From the IMG/VR virus record IMGVR_UViG_3300048037_000106, positions 1 through 35,722 of that record: a stretch of 35,722 nt of DNA; one strand, written 5' to 3'. The notes beneath the pieces were generated by a model. The model was not told the DNA's origin and made no database searches. It saw nothing but the letters and a program-made list of their open reading frames with translations. The DNA comes from a virus. Position numbers and translations under genes: made by a program. This document shows, one piece after another, positions 6,001-12,901 of this stretch. Position 1 is the stretch's first letter; each line of letters opens with the position of its first letter.

Positions 6001-6431
6001 TAGGTTTTACAGCATCAACTTTTGATTTACTCCACGCAGGGCATATTGCTATGTTATCAGAAGCCAAATCTGTTTGTAGTTATTTATTAGTTGGCTTGCA
6101 CGTTAACCCAAATGCAGAACGTGACCATAAAAACCAACCAATACAAACATTGGTAGAAAGATACACACAATTAAAAGCTGTTTCGTATGTAGATGAAATT
6201 ATACCATACCAAACAGAGCAAGATTTATTGGATATATTTAAAATGTACGAAATACAGGTTAGAATTATTGGTGAAGAATACAGAGACAAAGATTTTACTG
6301 GTAAAAACTTAGATATGCAAATTCACTATAATAAAAGAAGGCATGATTTTAGTTCAAGCCTTCTAAGAGAGCGCATAGTACACGCCGAAAAATATAAGCA
6401 CAAATCAAAGGTTACAGATATGAGCCGATGA
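5997..6431 (+). CDS. TagD-like cytidylyltransferase (nucleotidyltransferase fold)
   Basis: This 144-residue protein starts at TTG, overlapping the TGA of the TAGT gene (TTGA). It shows the nucleotidyltransferase signature FDLLHAGH with HxGH at 13-16, RYTQLKAVSYVDEI at 55-68, GEEYRDKDFTG at 92-102 and the C-terminal SSSLLRERI (119-127) that replaces the usual STS/TT-KI motif. This matches the glycerol-3-phosphate cytidylyltransferase (TagD) group, which makes CDP-activated alcohols from CTP. Beside a glycosyltransferase it may supply or process an activated donor for DNA decoration, though the substrate cannot be read from sequence. The 3' end overlaps the converging small gene by 27 bases. 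Confidence 0.85.
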   Translation: MIGFTASTFDLLHAGHIAMLSEAKSVCSYLLVGLHVNPNAERDHKNQPIQTLVERYTQLKAVSYVDEIIPYQTEQDLLDIFKMYEIQVRIIGEEYRDKDFTGKNLDMQIHYNKRRHDFSSSLLRERIVHAEKYKHKSKVTDMSR

Positions 6432-6629
6432 GTTATGTTCGTTTACCGCATAAACCATTGTGCGATTATCACCGAATTGCACACAATAATCCGCAACTTC
6501 TAGTTCTGTTTTACACTCATACCGAACACGGTTTTGACCACGACCGCGTACACAAACCCAATGCGTACGCTCTTCGTAAATTTTCTTTTCGTAGTCGGTT
6601 GAAAAATCTATTACGCTTTCACCAATCAT
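6405..6629 (-). CDS. Small hypothetical protein
   Basis: The start chosen is the ATG at 6629, just behind the upstream gene's stop (GGGGTTAATTATG), giving 74 residues. An in-frame ATG at 6671 would overlap that gene by about 40 bases. The protein has WVCVRGRGQNRVRYECKT in its middle, then a short acidic helix and a strand, suggesting a small alpha/beta domain. I do not recognise a family. It forms a two-gene leftward operon with the next gene and its end overlaps the cytidylyltransferase gene convergently. Confidence 0.55.
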   Translation of the reverse strand: MIGESVIDFSTDYEKKIYEERTHWVCVRGRGQNRVRYECKTELEVADYCVQFGDNRTMVYAVNEHNSSAHICNL

Positions 6630-6631
6630 AA

Positions 6632-6874
6632 TTAACCCCAATCTTTCTGATCGCCAATATCTCTGGCGCAACTGTAACCTGCATGGTATGTATCTATCTG
6701 TTCGTCAGTCATACCATTAATTTCAATACGTGGTGTCATACCAGTAGAACCAATATAGTAGTGTGGGTCACGAGGATAGCCGTAGTAAAAATCAGCCTGA
6801 CCTCTGTCAAATGGGTCACCATGGCGAACCAAGTAAGATTTACCATTCCAAGCTGCGTTTGAATATGTAGTCAT
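6632..6874 (-). CDS. Small conserved phage protein (DPFDRG type)
   Basis: This 80-residue protein contains DPFDRGQADFYYGYPRDPHYY at residues 20-40 and a C-terminal MTDEQIDTYHAGY segment. The pairing of a DPFDRGxADxYYxRPxDPH block with a TxxEIxAYxAGY tail is familiar to me from small proteins of marine phages, but no function is known. AGAGGTTCAAA precedes the ATG, the same ribosome-binding style as the other promoter-proximal genes. It is first behind the leftward composite promoter at 6904-6942, which implies early and strong expression. Confidence 0.65.
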   Translation of the reverse strand: MTTYSNAAWNGKSYLVRHGDPFDRGQADFYYGYPRDPHYYIGSTGMTPRIEINGMTDEQIDTYHAGYSCARDIGDQKDWG

Positions 6875-6903
6875 TTTGAACCTCTTAATTATTACATATA
6901 CAT

Positions 6904-6942
6904 ACTATCAAGTGGGCTAATAGTGTCAATACATTATTTACA
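6904..6942 (-). promoter_or_regulatory. Leftward promoter with composite element (copy 2)
   Basis: Reading leftward: TGTAAAT (6942-6936), 6 bases, TTGACA (6929-6924), 14 bases, GATAGT (6909-6904). TTGACA is a perfect -35 box, and TAGTAT, 16 bases downstream, is a 4/6 -10. Spacing is identical to copies 1 and 3. It drives the small two-gene leftward operon ending at 6405. Confidence 0.72.
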
Positions 6943-6950
6943 AATAAAAC

Positions 6951-6978
6951 GTGTAAGAACTGCTGTCAGTCGCTACAC
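6951..6978. promoter_or_regulatory. Nested inverted repeat between divergent promoters
   Basis: GTGTA (6951-6955) pairs with TACAC (6974-6978), and inside them ACTG (6959-6962) pairs with CAGT (6967-6970) around a CTGT loop, with three unpaired bases on each side. It lies between the leftward and rightward composite elements. It could be an operator for a dimeric regulator or an RNA hairpin; sequence alone does not decide. Confidence 0.35.
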
Positions 6979-7011
6979 AAAAATAAATACTTCACCATTC
7001 ATAATTTATGC

Positions 7012-7030
7012 TGTAAATATACATTTGACA
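7012..7030 (+). promoter_or_regulatory. Rightward composite element of the late operon (copy 4, partial)
   Basis: TGTAAAT (7012-7018), 6 bases, TTGACA (7025-7030): the same two blocks and spacing as the other copies. GATAGT at +14 is missing because the terminase ATG falls there; GATAAA occurs 11 bases after TTGACA instead. The blocks may be a regulator site rather than a plain -35 box here. It sits 18 bases before the first late gene. Confidence 0.55.
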
Positions 7031-7047
7031 TAATAGGCGAGGATAAA

Positions 7048-7443
7048 ATGAGTAAAGCGGAAGCCAAGTCTGGTGGAAGCGCAAAACGTGGCCCGAAAGC
7101 ACCCTCTAAACCATTGAATGACGAGGACTTTTTGCGTTTACTTAATATGGTAAGAATACAATGCACACAGATAGAAATATGCAGTATTCTTGGTATGTCA
7201 GACACCACACTTAATAGAAGATTAAAAGATAGAGGATACGAAAATTTTGAAGACCTCTATAAAAGGCACAATGACGAGGGCAGAATGTCACTTAGGCGTA
7301 TGCAATGGCAAGCGGCTGAAGGCGGTAATACTTCAATATTAATTTGGCTTGGTAAACAATACCTTGGTCAGAAAGATAAGGCCGAAAGCACTGTATCAGG
7401 TGAGCATGTACACGCTTATAAGTGGTTAAGCGATGACAGTTAG
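7048..7443 (+). CDS. terS: Terminase small subunit (predicted)
   Basis: This 131-residue protein has a basic, flexible N-terminus. A helix-turn-helix lies at about 45-75 (TQIEICSILGMSDTTLNRRLKDRG), and a helical C-terminal half contains MSLRRMQWQAAEGGNTSILIWLGKQYLGQKD. That last pattern is frequent in phage small terminases, where the HTH recognises the packaging site and the helices build the oligomer. It directly precedes and overlaps the large subunit by 11 bases, which supports the call. AGGCGAGG provides the ribosome-binding site. It is the first gene of the long rightward late operon. Confidence 0.82.
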   Translation: MSKAEAKSGGSAKRGPKAPSKPLNDEDFLRLLNMVRIQCTQIEICSILGMSDTTLNRRLKDRGYENFEDLYKRHNDEGRMSLRRMQWQAAEGGNTSILIWLGKQYLGQKDKAESTVSGEHVHAYKWLSDDS

Positions 7444-8692
7444 AACAATTAAGTATAAGCCAAGGTCATTAATAAAATCTTACCATACGAGAACAGAACG
7501 CTTTGCCATTATTGTTGCGCACAGAAGGTTTGGTAAAACTGTTGCTGCAATTAATGATTTAATAAAAGATGCTTTAACAATTCCAAGGCCAAATGTAAGA
7601 GTTGCGTACATTGCTCCGTACTACAGACAGGCAAAAGCAATAGCGTGGGATTATCTTCTAGAGTATACTAGAGATATTGAAGGCGTAGAGTATAATGTTG
7701 CAGAATTACGTGCAGATTTTCCGAATGGTGCAAGATTTAGATTATTTGGTGCTGATAACCCAGACAGTTTGCGCGGATTATACTTTGACCATGTTGTGTT
7801 GGACGAACCTGCCGACTTTCCACATCGTGCATGGCCTACTGTTATAAGACCATCACTTGCAGATCGTAAAGGTAAAGCAACATTTATAGGCACACCAAAA
7901 GGTAGAAACCAATTTTACGATACTTTCGTTGCAGCTAAGAATGATCCCAATTGGCTTTCATTAATGCTTAAATCGTCAGAAACAGGCATTTTAGACGAAG
8001 AAGAATTAAAAGAAGCCAAAAAAGCAATGGGGGAAGATAGATTTGAACAAGAGTTTGAGTGTAGTTTTGAAGCCGCAATACAAGGCTCATATTATGCAGC
8101 AGAATTAAAAACAGCCGCGCAAGAAAATAGAATACGAGTTGTCCCTTATGATCCGTCCGTCGGTGTAACCACCGCATGGGATTTAGGAATTGGTGACAGT
8201 ACGGCAATATGGATGGCGCAGTTTGTGGCGCAAGAAGTTCGGTTAATAGATTATTACGAGAACTCGGGTGTGGGGTTAGATCACTACGCAAAAGAACTCA
8301 GTAGTCGGGGGTATCACTACTCTGAGCATATCCTTCCCCACGATGTACAAGTTAAAGAACTTGGCACTGGCAAGTCAAGGCTCGAAATATTAAATACATT
8401 AGGTTTAACAGATATAACCATTGCACCAAAATTAAGTATAGAAGATGGAATACAATCAGCTAGGTCTATGCTCAACAGATGTTGGTTTGATGATGAAAAG
8501 TGCGAAAGAGGTATAGAAGCCTTAAAACAGTATCGCAGAGAGTTTGACGAAAAGCTTAAAACGTGGAGAGGTAGACCTTTACATGATTGGACATCACACG
8601 GTTCAGATGCATTTCGATATTTAGCGGTAGGTAAGCGAGAAAATAAAAATTGGGGTGAACCTATAAGAAGAAATTTGCAAGGAATAGCATAA
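7433..8692 (+). CDS. terL: Terminase large subunit (packaging ATPase and nuclease)
   Basis: This is a 419-residue protein. The N-terminal ATPase has a Walker A variant, AHRRFGKT (29-36), and a Walker B, VVLDEP (121-126), with a following TFIGTPKGRN motif III region. The C-terminal RNase H-like nuclease has TAWDLGIGDSTAIW near 247-260, a second acidic region around 300-350, and HGSDAFRYLA near 390-400. It pumps DNA into the prohead through the portal and cuts the concatemer. The length is normal to slightly short for the family, and both domains are complete. The ATG lies inside the small-subunit gene, so translation is coupled. Confidence 0.96.
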   Translation: MTVRTIKYKPRSLIKSYHTRTERFAIIVAHRRFGKTVAAINDLIKDALTIPRPNVRVAYIAPYYRQAKAIAWDYLLEYTRDIEGVEYNVAELRADFPNGARFRLFGADNPDSLRGLYFDHVVLDEPADFPHRAWPTVIRPSLADRKGKATFIGTPKGRNQFYDTFVAAKNDPNWLSLMLKSSETGILDEEELKEAKKAMGEDRFEQEFECSFEAAIQGSYYAAELKTAAQENRIRVVPYDPSVGVTTAWDLGIGDSTAIWMAQFVAQEVRLIDYYENSGVGLDHYAKELSSRGYHYSEHILPHDVQVKELGTGKSRLEILNTLGLTDITIAPKLSIEDGIQSARSMLNRCWFDDEKCERGIEALKQYRREFDEKLKTWRGRPLHDWTSHGSDAFRYLAVGKRENKNWGEPIRRNLQGIA

Positions 8693-8728
8693 TGTGCTAA
8701 TTTAATTTTAACAGCAGGAGGTTCTCGT

Positions 8729-8923
8729 ATGGCAAAAAAGAAAAAACCTACTAAAAAGAAAGGCTTGTACGATAATATTCATGCTAAAAGGCGCAGAATA
8801 AAAGCGGGAAGTGGTGAGCGCATGAGAAGTGCCGACGATCCCAAAGCTCCTTCAGCAAAAAATTTTAAAGATGCTGAGAAAACTGCTAAAAAACCTAAAA
8901 AGAAAAAGAAAGGTAAAAAGTAA
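8729..8923 (+). CDS. Small lysine-rich conserved phage protein
   Basis: The product has 64 residues, and about 40 percent are Lys or Arg. A core reading GLYDNIHAKRRRIKAGSGERMRS followed by PKAPSAKNF is flanked by lysine runs at both ends (KKKKPTKKK and KKPKKKKKGKK). The YDNIHAKRxRIxxGSGExMR pattern is familiar from late operons of other phages and from marine viruses, but has no assigned function. AGGAGGTTCTCGT is a strong ribosome-binding site. A role as a DNA-compacting or minor virion protein is inferred from charge and late position only. Confidence 0.75.
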   Translation: MAKKKKPTKKKGLYDNIHAKRRRIKAGSGERMRSADDPKAPSAKNFKDAEKTAKKPKKKKKGKK

Positions 8924-8975
8924 TGCCCGGCTATCACAAAGGTAAAAAGAAAAAAGGTAAGAAAAAGTAATGCCC
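8915..8975 (+). repeat. 14-base direct repeat spanning two gene junctions
   Basis: AAAAAGTAATGCCC occurs at 8915-8928 and again at 8962-8975, each copy holding the stop of one gene and the overlapping start of the next. The intervening sequence is also A- and G-rich. It looks like a tandem duplication of a gene junction, and it brackets the 15-residue ORF at 8923-8970. Confidence 0.7.
8923..8970 (+). CDS. 15-residue basic peptide
   Basis: A 16-codon ORF encodes MPGYHKGKKKKGKKK. Its ATG overlaps the TAA of the gene before it, and its own TAA overlaps the ATG of the gene after it (TAATG at both ends). That is the same junction style seen across the operon, so ribosomes very probably translate it. 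Nine of its 15 residues are lysine. Short MPGYHKGKK-type ORFs occur in this place in related phages as far as I recall. It may bind DNA or RNA, or may only keep translation coupled. Confidence 0.6.
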   Translation: MPGYHKGKKKKGKKK

Positions 8976-9884
8976 CATGTTTCTGGTCATAACCCTACTT
9001 CGGGATCAAATATAAGTTCTTCGTTGCGCCCAAAAATAAGACCAAAGCGTAGAGATATTAATTCTGTTGTGCGTGAAGGCGAAAGAGCATCACCTGTTAT
9101 GGGTTCGCGTGATCCACAAGGTAGAATTGGTGTTGCAGGTCCTAAAGGTGGTGGAGAGGCTGCAAAAGCTCAGGTGGAAGTAGGTAGTCCTGCTTTTCGT
9201 CAATATAATACCGATGGCAAATACGGATATTATAACGATCAAGGTTTCTACGTGCCTGCCGATATAGATATGCGTGACGGTGGCGGTATGGATGCAAACG
9301 ATACCTTTTTTGAAGGCGGTGGTTTAATGTCACTGCTCGGTAATATTGCAAAAATAAAACCATACGGTCAAAAAGATACACCTCGTGAGCAAATAGGTTT
9401 TAGAAACGTTGCTGATATGTTTGATCGTGGAGGCCCTCAACACAGTGGCGGTGAATACAGAGGTGGCGGTAAAATAAGCATGTTGGGCAATATGATGGAT
9501 GAAATTGGTGGCGTAAATCAAGGCGCAAGAACTAGATATAATTACGACACAACACCAACAGCAACACGCGCAACTGGTGATTTAATAAATAATATTGAAC
9601 CCAGAGAACCAATCCCTGTTTACGATCTAGATGGTAATCCACAAAATAATGCGGCACTAAATACTGTTGCAAATAATGCAATAGCAAGTGGAGTTGAGCC
9701 TTTATATCCACCGTCACAAACTTTTAATATGACAAGCAGAGCAGAAGCAATAGCAGCATTAAGACGCAAAGCTAAAAACCCAGAAAGTTGGGACAGATTT
9801 ATGAAAGACGATCCTGCAGAAGCAGAAGAACTTATTCAAGATGCTATGCGTAAGCAAAACCCACTATTTCCTGCCAATCCCTAA
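8970..9884 (+). CDS. Hypothetical late protein with Gly-rich repeats
   Basis: This 304-residue protein has no recognised enzymatic domain. The N-terminus is basic (LRPKIRPKRRD). The central part is Gly- and Asp-rich, with two similar units: DANDTFFEGGGLMSLLGNI (about residues 109-127) and a second with EYRGGGKISMLGNMMDEIGG (about 163-182). A FRNVADMFDRGGPQHSGG segment lies between them. The C-terminus is a predicted helix (WDRFMKDDPAEAEELIQDAM). The GGGxxSxLGN units resemble short segments in phage internal proteins that come before the adaptor gene. I infer a minor virion or assembly protein; the function is unknown. Confidence 0.6.
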   Translation: MPHVSGHNPTSGSNISSSLRPKIRPKRRDINSVVREGERASPVMGSRDPQGRIGVAGPKGGGEAAKAQVEVGSPAFRQYNTDGKYGYYNDQGFYVPADIDMRDGGGMDANDTFFEGGGLMSLLGNIAKIKPYGQKDTPREQIGFRNVADMFDRGGPQHSGGEYRGGGKISMLGNMMDEIGGVNQGARTRYNYDTTPTATRATGDLINNIEPREPIPVYDLDGNPQNNAALNTVANNAIASGVEPLYPPSQTFNMTSRAEAIAALRRKAKNPESWDRFMKDDPAEAEELIQDAMRKQNPLFPANP

Positions 9885-10156
9885 TGGCTGAAAAAAAGAA
9901 AAAAGACGCTAGGCTAGAAAAGGCAGGGGTTTCTGGTTATAATAAGCCAAAAAGAACGCCAAGCCACCCAACAAAATCACACGTTGTAGTTGCTAAAGAA
10001 GGTGAAAAAGTAAAGTTAATAAGGTTTGGTCAGCAAGGCAAAACTGGTGATAAAACAATGACAAAACGCGCAAAGTCATTTAAGGCAAGGCACGCAAAGA
10101 ATATAAGAAAAGGCAAGATGTCTGCTGCGTTTTGGGCAAATAAGGTTAAGTGGTAA
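9884..10156 (+). CDS. Small basic conserved protein (DUF5872-like)
   Basis: The product has 90 residues, and the pattern runs along its whole length. It begins DARLEKAGVSGYNKPKRTP, then HPTKSHVVVAKEGEKVKLIRFG, and closes with AKSFKARHAKNIRKGKMSAAFWANKVKW. This sequence layout is strongly conserved in phages, algal viruses and some bacteria and is annotated as DUF5872, with no known function. Like its neighbours it is very basic. The start overlaps the previous stop (TAATG), and the same junction follows at its end, so it is part of the late operon. Confidence 0.8.
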   Translation: MAEKKKKDARLEKAGVSGYNKPKRTPSHPTKSHVVVAKEGEKVKLIRFGQQGKTGDKTMTKRAKSFKARHAKNIRKGKMSAAFWANKVKW

Positions 10157-10557
10157 TGGACGCAAGAGATAAATATGCCTACATGACAGGCGATTATAAT
10201 AACGCCTATAAACTATTAGAAAGTGACCAAGAAGGCTTTTTTTATACTGACAAAATGATGGAAAAAGCTGTTTCCTTATTAGAAAGTGCAAAAGATACTG
10301 GAGAACAAACATATTTTCAAACACTAATGGAAAAAAATGGTCCACATAAAGGTGCTTTATTTGCAAACTCTTATGCATTAAGTCCAATGTATGGCAGAGA
10401 AAATTTTATGAATATAAATGATAAAAATATTGGTAAAATGCAAAAACTTTATCAAGGTGCACAGTTTCTAACCAATAAAGGTGTTTATCCAAGCGCAAAA
10501 ATGGGATTTATGCAAGGGCTGCTAGACTACATGGTTGATCGCTATAATGAATATTAA
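10156..10557 (+). CDS. Hypothetical late protein
   Basis: I chose the ATG at 10156, which overlaps the preceding TAA, over a GTG two codons upstream; the product has 133 residues. It is predominantly helical, with DARDKYAYMTGDYNNAYKLL at the start and LLDYMVDRYNEY at the end, and has no Cys. I do not recognise a family. Its position between basic proteins and the head-tail adaptor suggests a head-completion or assembly role, which is inference only. Confidence 0.6.
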   Translation: MDARDKYAYMTGDYNNAYKLLESDQEGFFYTDKMMEKAVSLLESAKDTGEQTYFQTLMEKNGPHKGALFANSYALSPMYGRENFMNINDKNIGKMQKLYQGAQFLTNKGVYPSAKMGFMQGLLDYMVDRYNEY

Positions 10558-10572
10558 AGGGAAATTTTTAAA

Positions 10573-11190
10573 ATGGGATTAGCAAATTACAGCGAACTTC
10601 AATCTAGTATTGCTGATTTTTTAAACAGAAGCGATTTAACTTCGGCAATACCAGATTTTATTACTATGGCTGAAAAAAGAATGAACAGAGAAATCCGCCA
10701 TTGGCGTATGGAAAATAGGGCAACTGCTTCAGCAAGTAGTAGGTATAGTGTGTTACCCACAGATTATGTAGAGGCAATTAGGTTACATTTAGAAGTAGAC
10801 AATAGGCCAATAGAATTAGTAAGTTACCATGAAATGCAAAGTTTGCGTGAAAACAATGACGATACAGGTGGGAAGCCAACTTCATATTCTATTACTCAAG
10901 GCGAAATAGAATTGTTTCCAACGCCAGATGCAACATATAGCATAGAATTTTATTATTATGCATCGTTACCTACTTTAAGTGCTAGTCAAACAACAAATGT
11001 AATATTAACAAATTTTCCAGACGCATATTTATATGGCTCATTAATACACGCAGCGCCATATTTGCAAGAAGATGCAAGAATGAACTCATGGGCAGCATTG
11101 TATCAAAGTGCAGTTGATGCTATTAATGCAGATAGTGAAAAAGCTAAAACTGGCTCTGGTGGGCGCAGAATAAAGATTAGGAGCTACTAA
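10573..11190 (+). CDS. Head-tail adaptor (SU10 adaptor or T7 gp11-like)
   Basis: This 205-residue protein begins ANYSELQSSIADFLNRSDLTSAIPDFITMAEKRMNREIR, a pattern typical of podoviral adaptor proteins. There follow a beta-rich middle (YSVLPTDYVEAIRLHLEVDNRPIELVSY) and IELFPTPDATYSIEFYYYASLPTLS. The C-terminal helix carries DAYLYGSLIHAAPYLQEDARMNSWAALYQSAVDAIN. These proteins form the ring joining portal to tail nozzle. The SU10-like capsid protein encoded later supports the same structural lineage. AGGGAAATTTTTAAA precedes the ATG at a normal distance. Confidence 0.85.
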   Translation: MGLANYSELQSSIADFLNRSDLTSAIPDFITMAEKRMNREIRHWRMENRATASASSRYSVLPTDYVEAIRLHLEVDNRPIELVSYHEMQSLRENNDDTGGKPTSYSITQGEIELFPTPDATYSIEFYYYASLPTLSASQTTNVILTNFPDAYLYGSLIHAAPYLQEDARMNSWAALYQSAVDAINADSEKAKTGSGGRRIKIRSY

Positions 11191-12107
11191 TGGCGACTAT
11201 TGTAAAACGTGCAACAAAAGGCGCTCCGCTTACGCATGATGAAGTTGACGCTAACTTTGAAAATCTAAATACAGATTTAACAGGTAAGATTGGCGCTACT
11301 GGTGGTACAATAAACGATGATGCTATCGTTAACTTTGGTAATAGCACTGATTTACAAATTTATCACAACACAACTGGCAACGATGGTTACATTAAAAATA
11401 ACACTGGTGAGTTGTATATTCGAGGTGATAATATTACTCTTGGTGCGGTAGACGCGACAAGCCCAACATTTATTACAATGGATGAAAATGGCGCTGTTGA
11501 ATTATTTTTTAACAATAGTAAAAAGTTAGAAACAACGACAGATGGTGTTACGGTAAACGGTGCATTAACTGTTACTGGTGGATTTACTACAGCAAGTCTT
11601 ACCGTTTCTGGTGCGCTAAGTGCTGACAGTTTAACAGCTACAAATGCGCTTACATCTGGTTCGGTTGTAACAGGATTAATTACGGCTAGTGGGGCGGTGA
11701 CAAGTGCAGGGCTTACGTCAACTGGCGATGTAACTGTAACAGGTAATGTAACAGCAAGCGGAGATATGTCTGCAAGCGGTGTTACGGCAACATCTGTTAC
11801 CTCAACAGGAAATATCAGTGGTTCGGCTATATCGGCTACCACAGTGACAACAACAGGCGATATTACGTCTGGAAGTAATGTTATTGCTACTGGAAGTATT
11901 ACTTCTGATAGCGTAGCAGCTAATGGTTCCATCTCTGGTGGGGCTATCAGTTCAACAGGTGCAATAACGTCTAATGGCGGTATTAATTCTGTTGGCAATG
12001 TGACTGTAACTGGAGCGTTAAGTGTGACAGATGCAGAAACAACTAGGTCAAACCTCGATGTCGATAGGGCAGGCGAGGCATTGGCATTCAGTATAGCCTT
12101 GGGTTAA
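11190..12107 (+). CDS. Tail fibre protein with repeated beta segments
   Basis: This is a 305-residue protein. Its N-terminus MATIVKRATKGAPLTHDEVDANFENLN is a known start of marine phage fibre proteins. Next comes a segment with STDLQIYHNTTGN and GELYIRGDNITLG, and from about residue 120 a run of imperfect repeats rich in Thr, Ser, Gly, Ala and Val (units such as VTVTGNVTASGDMSASGVTA). The last part suggests a triple-stranded beta fibre, and the protein ends without an obvious enzymatic tip. It starts directly at the adaptor stop (TAATG) and opens an adhesin gene cluster extending to 19971. A host-recognition role is inferred. Confidence 0.75.
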   Translation: MATIVKRATKGAPLTHDEVDANFENLNTDLTGKIGATGGTINDDAIVNFGNSTDLQIYHNTTGNDGYIKNNTGELYIRGDNITLGAVDATSPTFITMDENGAVELFFNNSKKLETTTDGVTVNGALTVTGGFTTASLTVSGALSADSLTATNALTSGSVVTGLITASGAVTSAGLTSTGDVTVTGNVTASGDMSASGVTATSVTSTGNISGSAISATTVTTTGDITSGSNVIATGSITSDSVAANGSISGGAISSTGAITSNGGINSVGNVTVTGALSVTDAETTRSNLDVDRAGEALAFSIALG

Positions 12108-12125
12108 TTAGAAAAGGAGTAAATC

Positions 12126-12575
12126 ATGGCTGATGCAGCGAAAGCTACAATGGAAGTTACAGTCCTTCCAGATGAGATTGCAAAAACATTCTCAGCGACA
12201 ATGACTGTCACACCTGAAGATGCAAACGACAAGTGGTACTACAAGCTATCTTCAGTAAACAACACAAGCTCTGACCTTATTGCAGGACATTTTTTAGATT
12301 ATACTGCACAAGACAGTTCTACAGCACCAACAGCCGTTGCAGGCACAGATAAAGTTAAGTTTCTTTACATTAAGAATGTAGACGGAAACGGTGGCTCTAT
12401 TCATGTTTGTTTTGACGCAGGAACGGCAACGGCAACTTTGGGTGACGCTGTTACAATAGGTCCAAACGAGGCTTTTGCGGCACGTTTACCAAATGCAACG
12501 GTTGCAGAAATTCACGCAATTTCATCAGCATCTACTGTTGAGTGTGTTGTTTGCGCTTTGCTTGACGACATTTAG
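12126..12575 (+). CDS. Conserved structural protein, unknown function
   Basis: The product has 149 residues. It starts with a beta-rich segment (ATMEVTVLPDEIAKTFSATMTVTPEDANDKWYYKLSSV), continues with VKFLYIKNVDGN and CFDAGTATATLGDAVTIGPNEAFAARL, and ends with VECVVCALLDDI. The whole protein looks like a single beta-sandwich. Similar proteins sit between fibre genes in other marine phage genomes as far as I recall, with no assigned role. AAAGGAGTAAATC is a strong ribosome-binding site, which fits an abundant virion component. Confidence 0.55.
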   Translation: MADAAKATMEVTVLPDEIAKTFSATMTVTPEDANDKWYYKLSSVNNTSSDLIAGHFLDYTAQDSSTAPTAVAGTDKVKFLYIKNVDGNGGSIHVCFDAGTATATLGDAVTIGPNEAFAARLPNATVAEIHAISSASTVECVVCALLDDI

Positions 12576-12592
12576 GTAAGAGGTAAGCACAT

Positions 12593-12901
12593 ATGGCTAA
12601 TACGTTTAAAAACTACACAGCGGCTTCAGTCGGTCAGTCTGAAGAAACTGTATATCAAGTGCCGCAAGGTACAACGTCAGTGGTTATTGGATGTAATTTA
12701 GCCAATGTGCATACTGCTCAAGTAAAAATATCTGTCAAGGCTGCATATGTTCATTTGGTTAAAGATGTACCTTTGCCAAGTGGTGCGGCCTTGTCAGTTC
12801 TTGATGGAAAAGTTATTCTACAAGAAGGAAATACGGTCACGATAGAAAGTGACACAGACAAATCGGTTGACGTTATATTGAGCGTGTTGGAGCAAACATG
12901 A
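12593..12901 (+). CDS. Small beta-rich structural protein
   Basis: The product has 102 residues, with alternating hydrophobic strands: YTAASVGQSEETVYQVPQGTTSVVIGCNLANV, AQVKISVKAAYVHLVKDVPLPSGAALSVLDGKVILQEGNTVTIES, and VDVILSVLEQT. The pattern VP.G.TSVVIG..L.N.......V..............L..DVPLPSG....L.GK.VL..GD...V is familiar to me from marine phage structural proteins. It probably forms a small beta-sandwich attached to the tail or fibres. It overlaps the next gene by 4 bases. The family is recognised only by memory of the pattern. Confidence 0.55.
   Translation: MANTFKNYTAASVGQSEETVYQVPQGTTSVVIGCNLANVHTAQVKISVKAAYVHLVKDVPLPSGAALSVLDGKVILQEGNTVTIESDTDKSVDVILSVLEQT

Noticed and set aside
9884-10156. 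Idea that the lysine-rich proteins are histone-like
   Set aside because: The sequence matches the DUF5872 pattern and has no histone fold features; basic charge alone is not enough.
11387-11998. 203-codon minus-strand open frame opposite the fibre gene
   Set aside because: It is a mirror of the Thr/Gly/Ala repeat codons in the fibre; Val/Pro/Ala-rich and without a start context.
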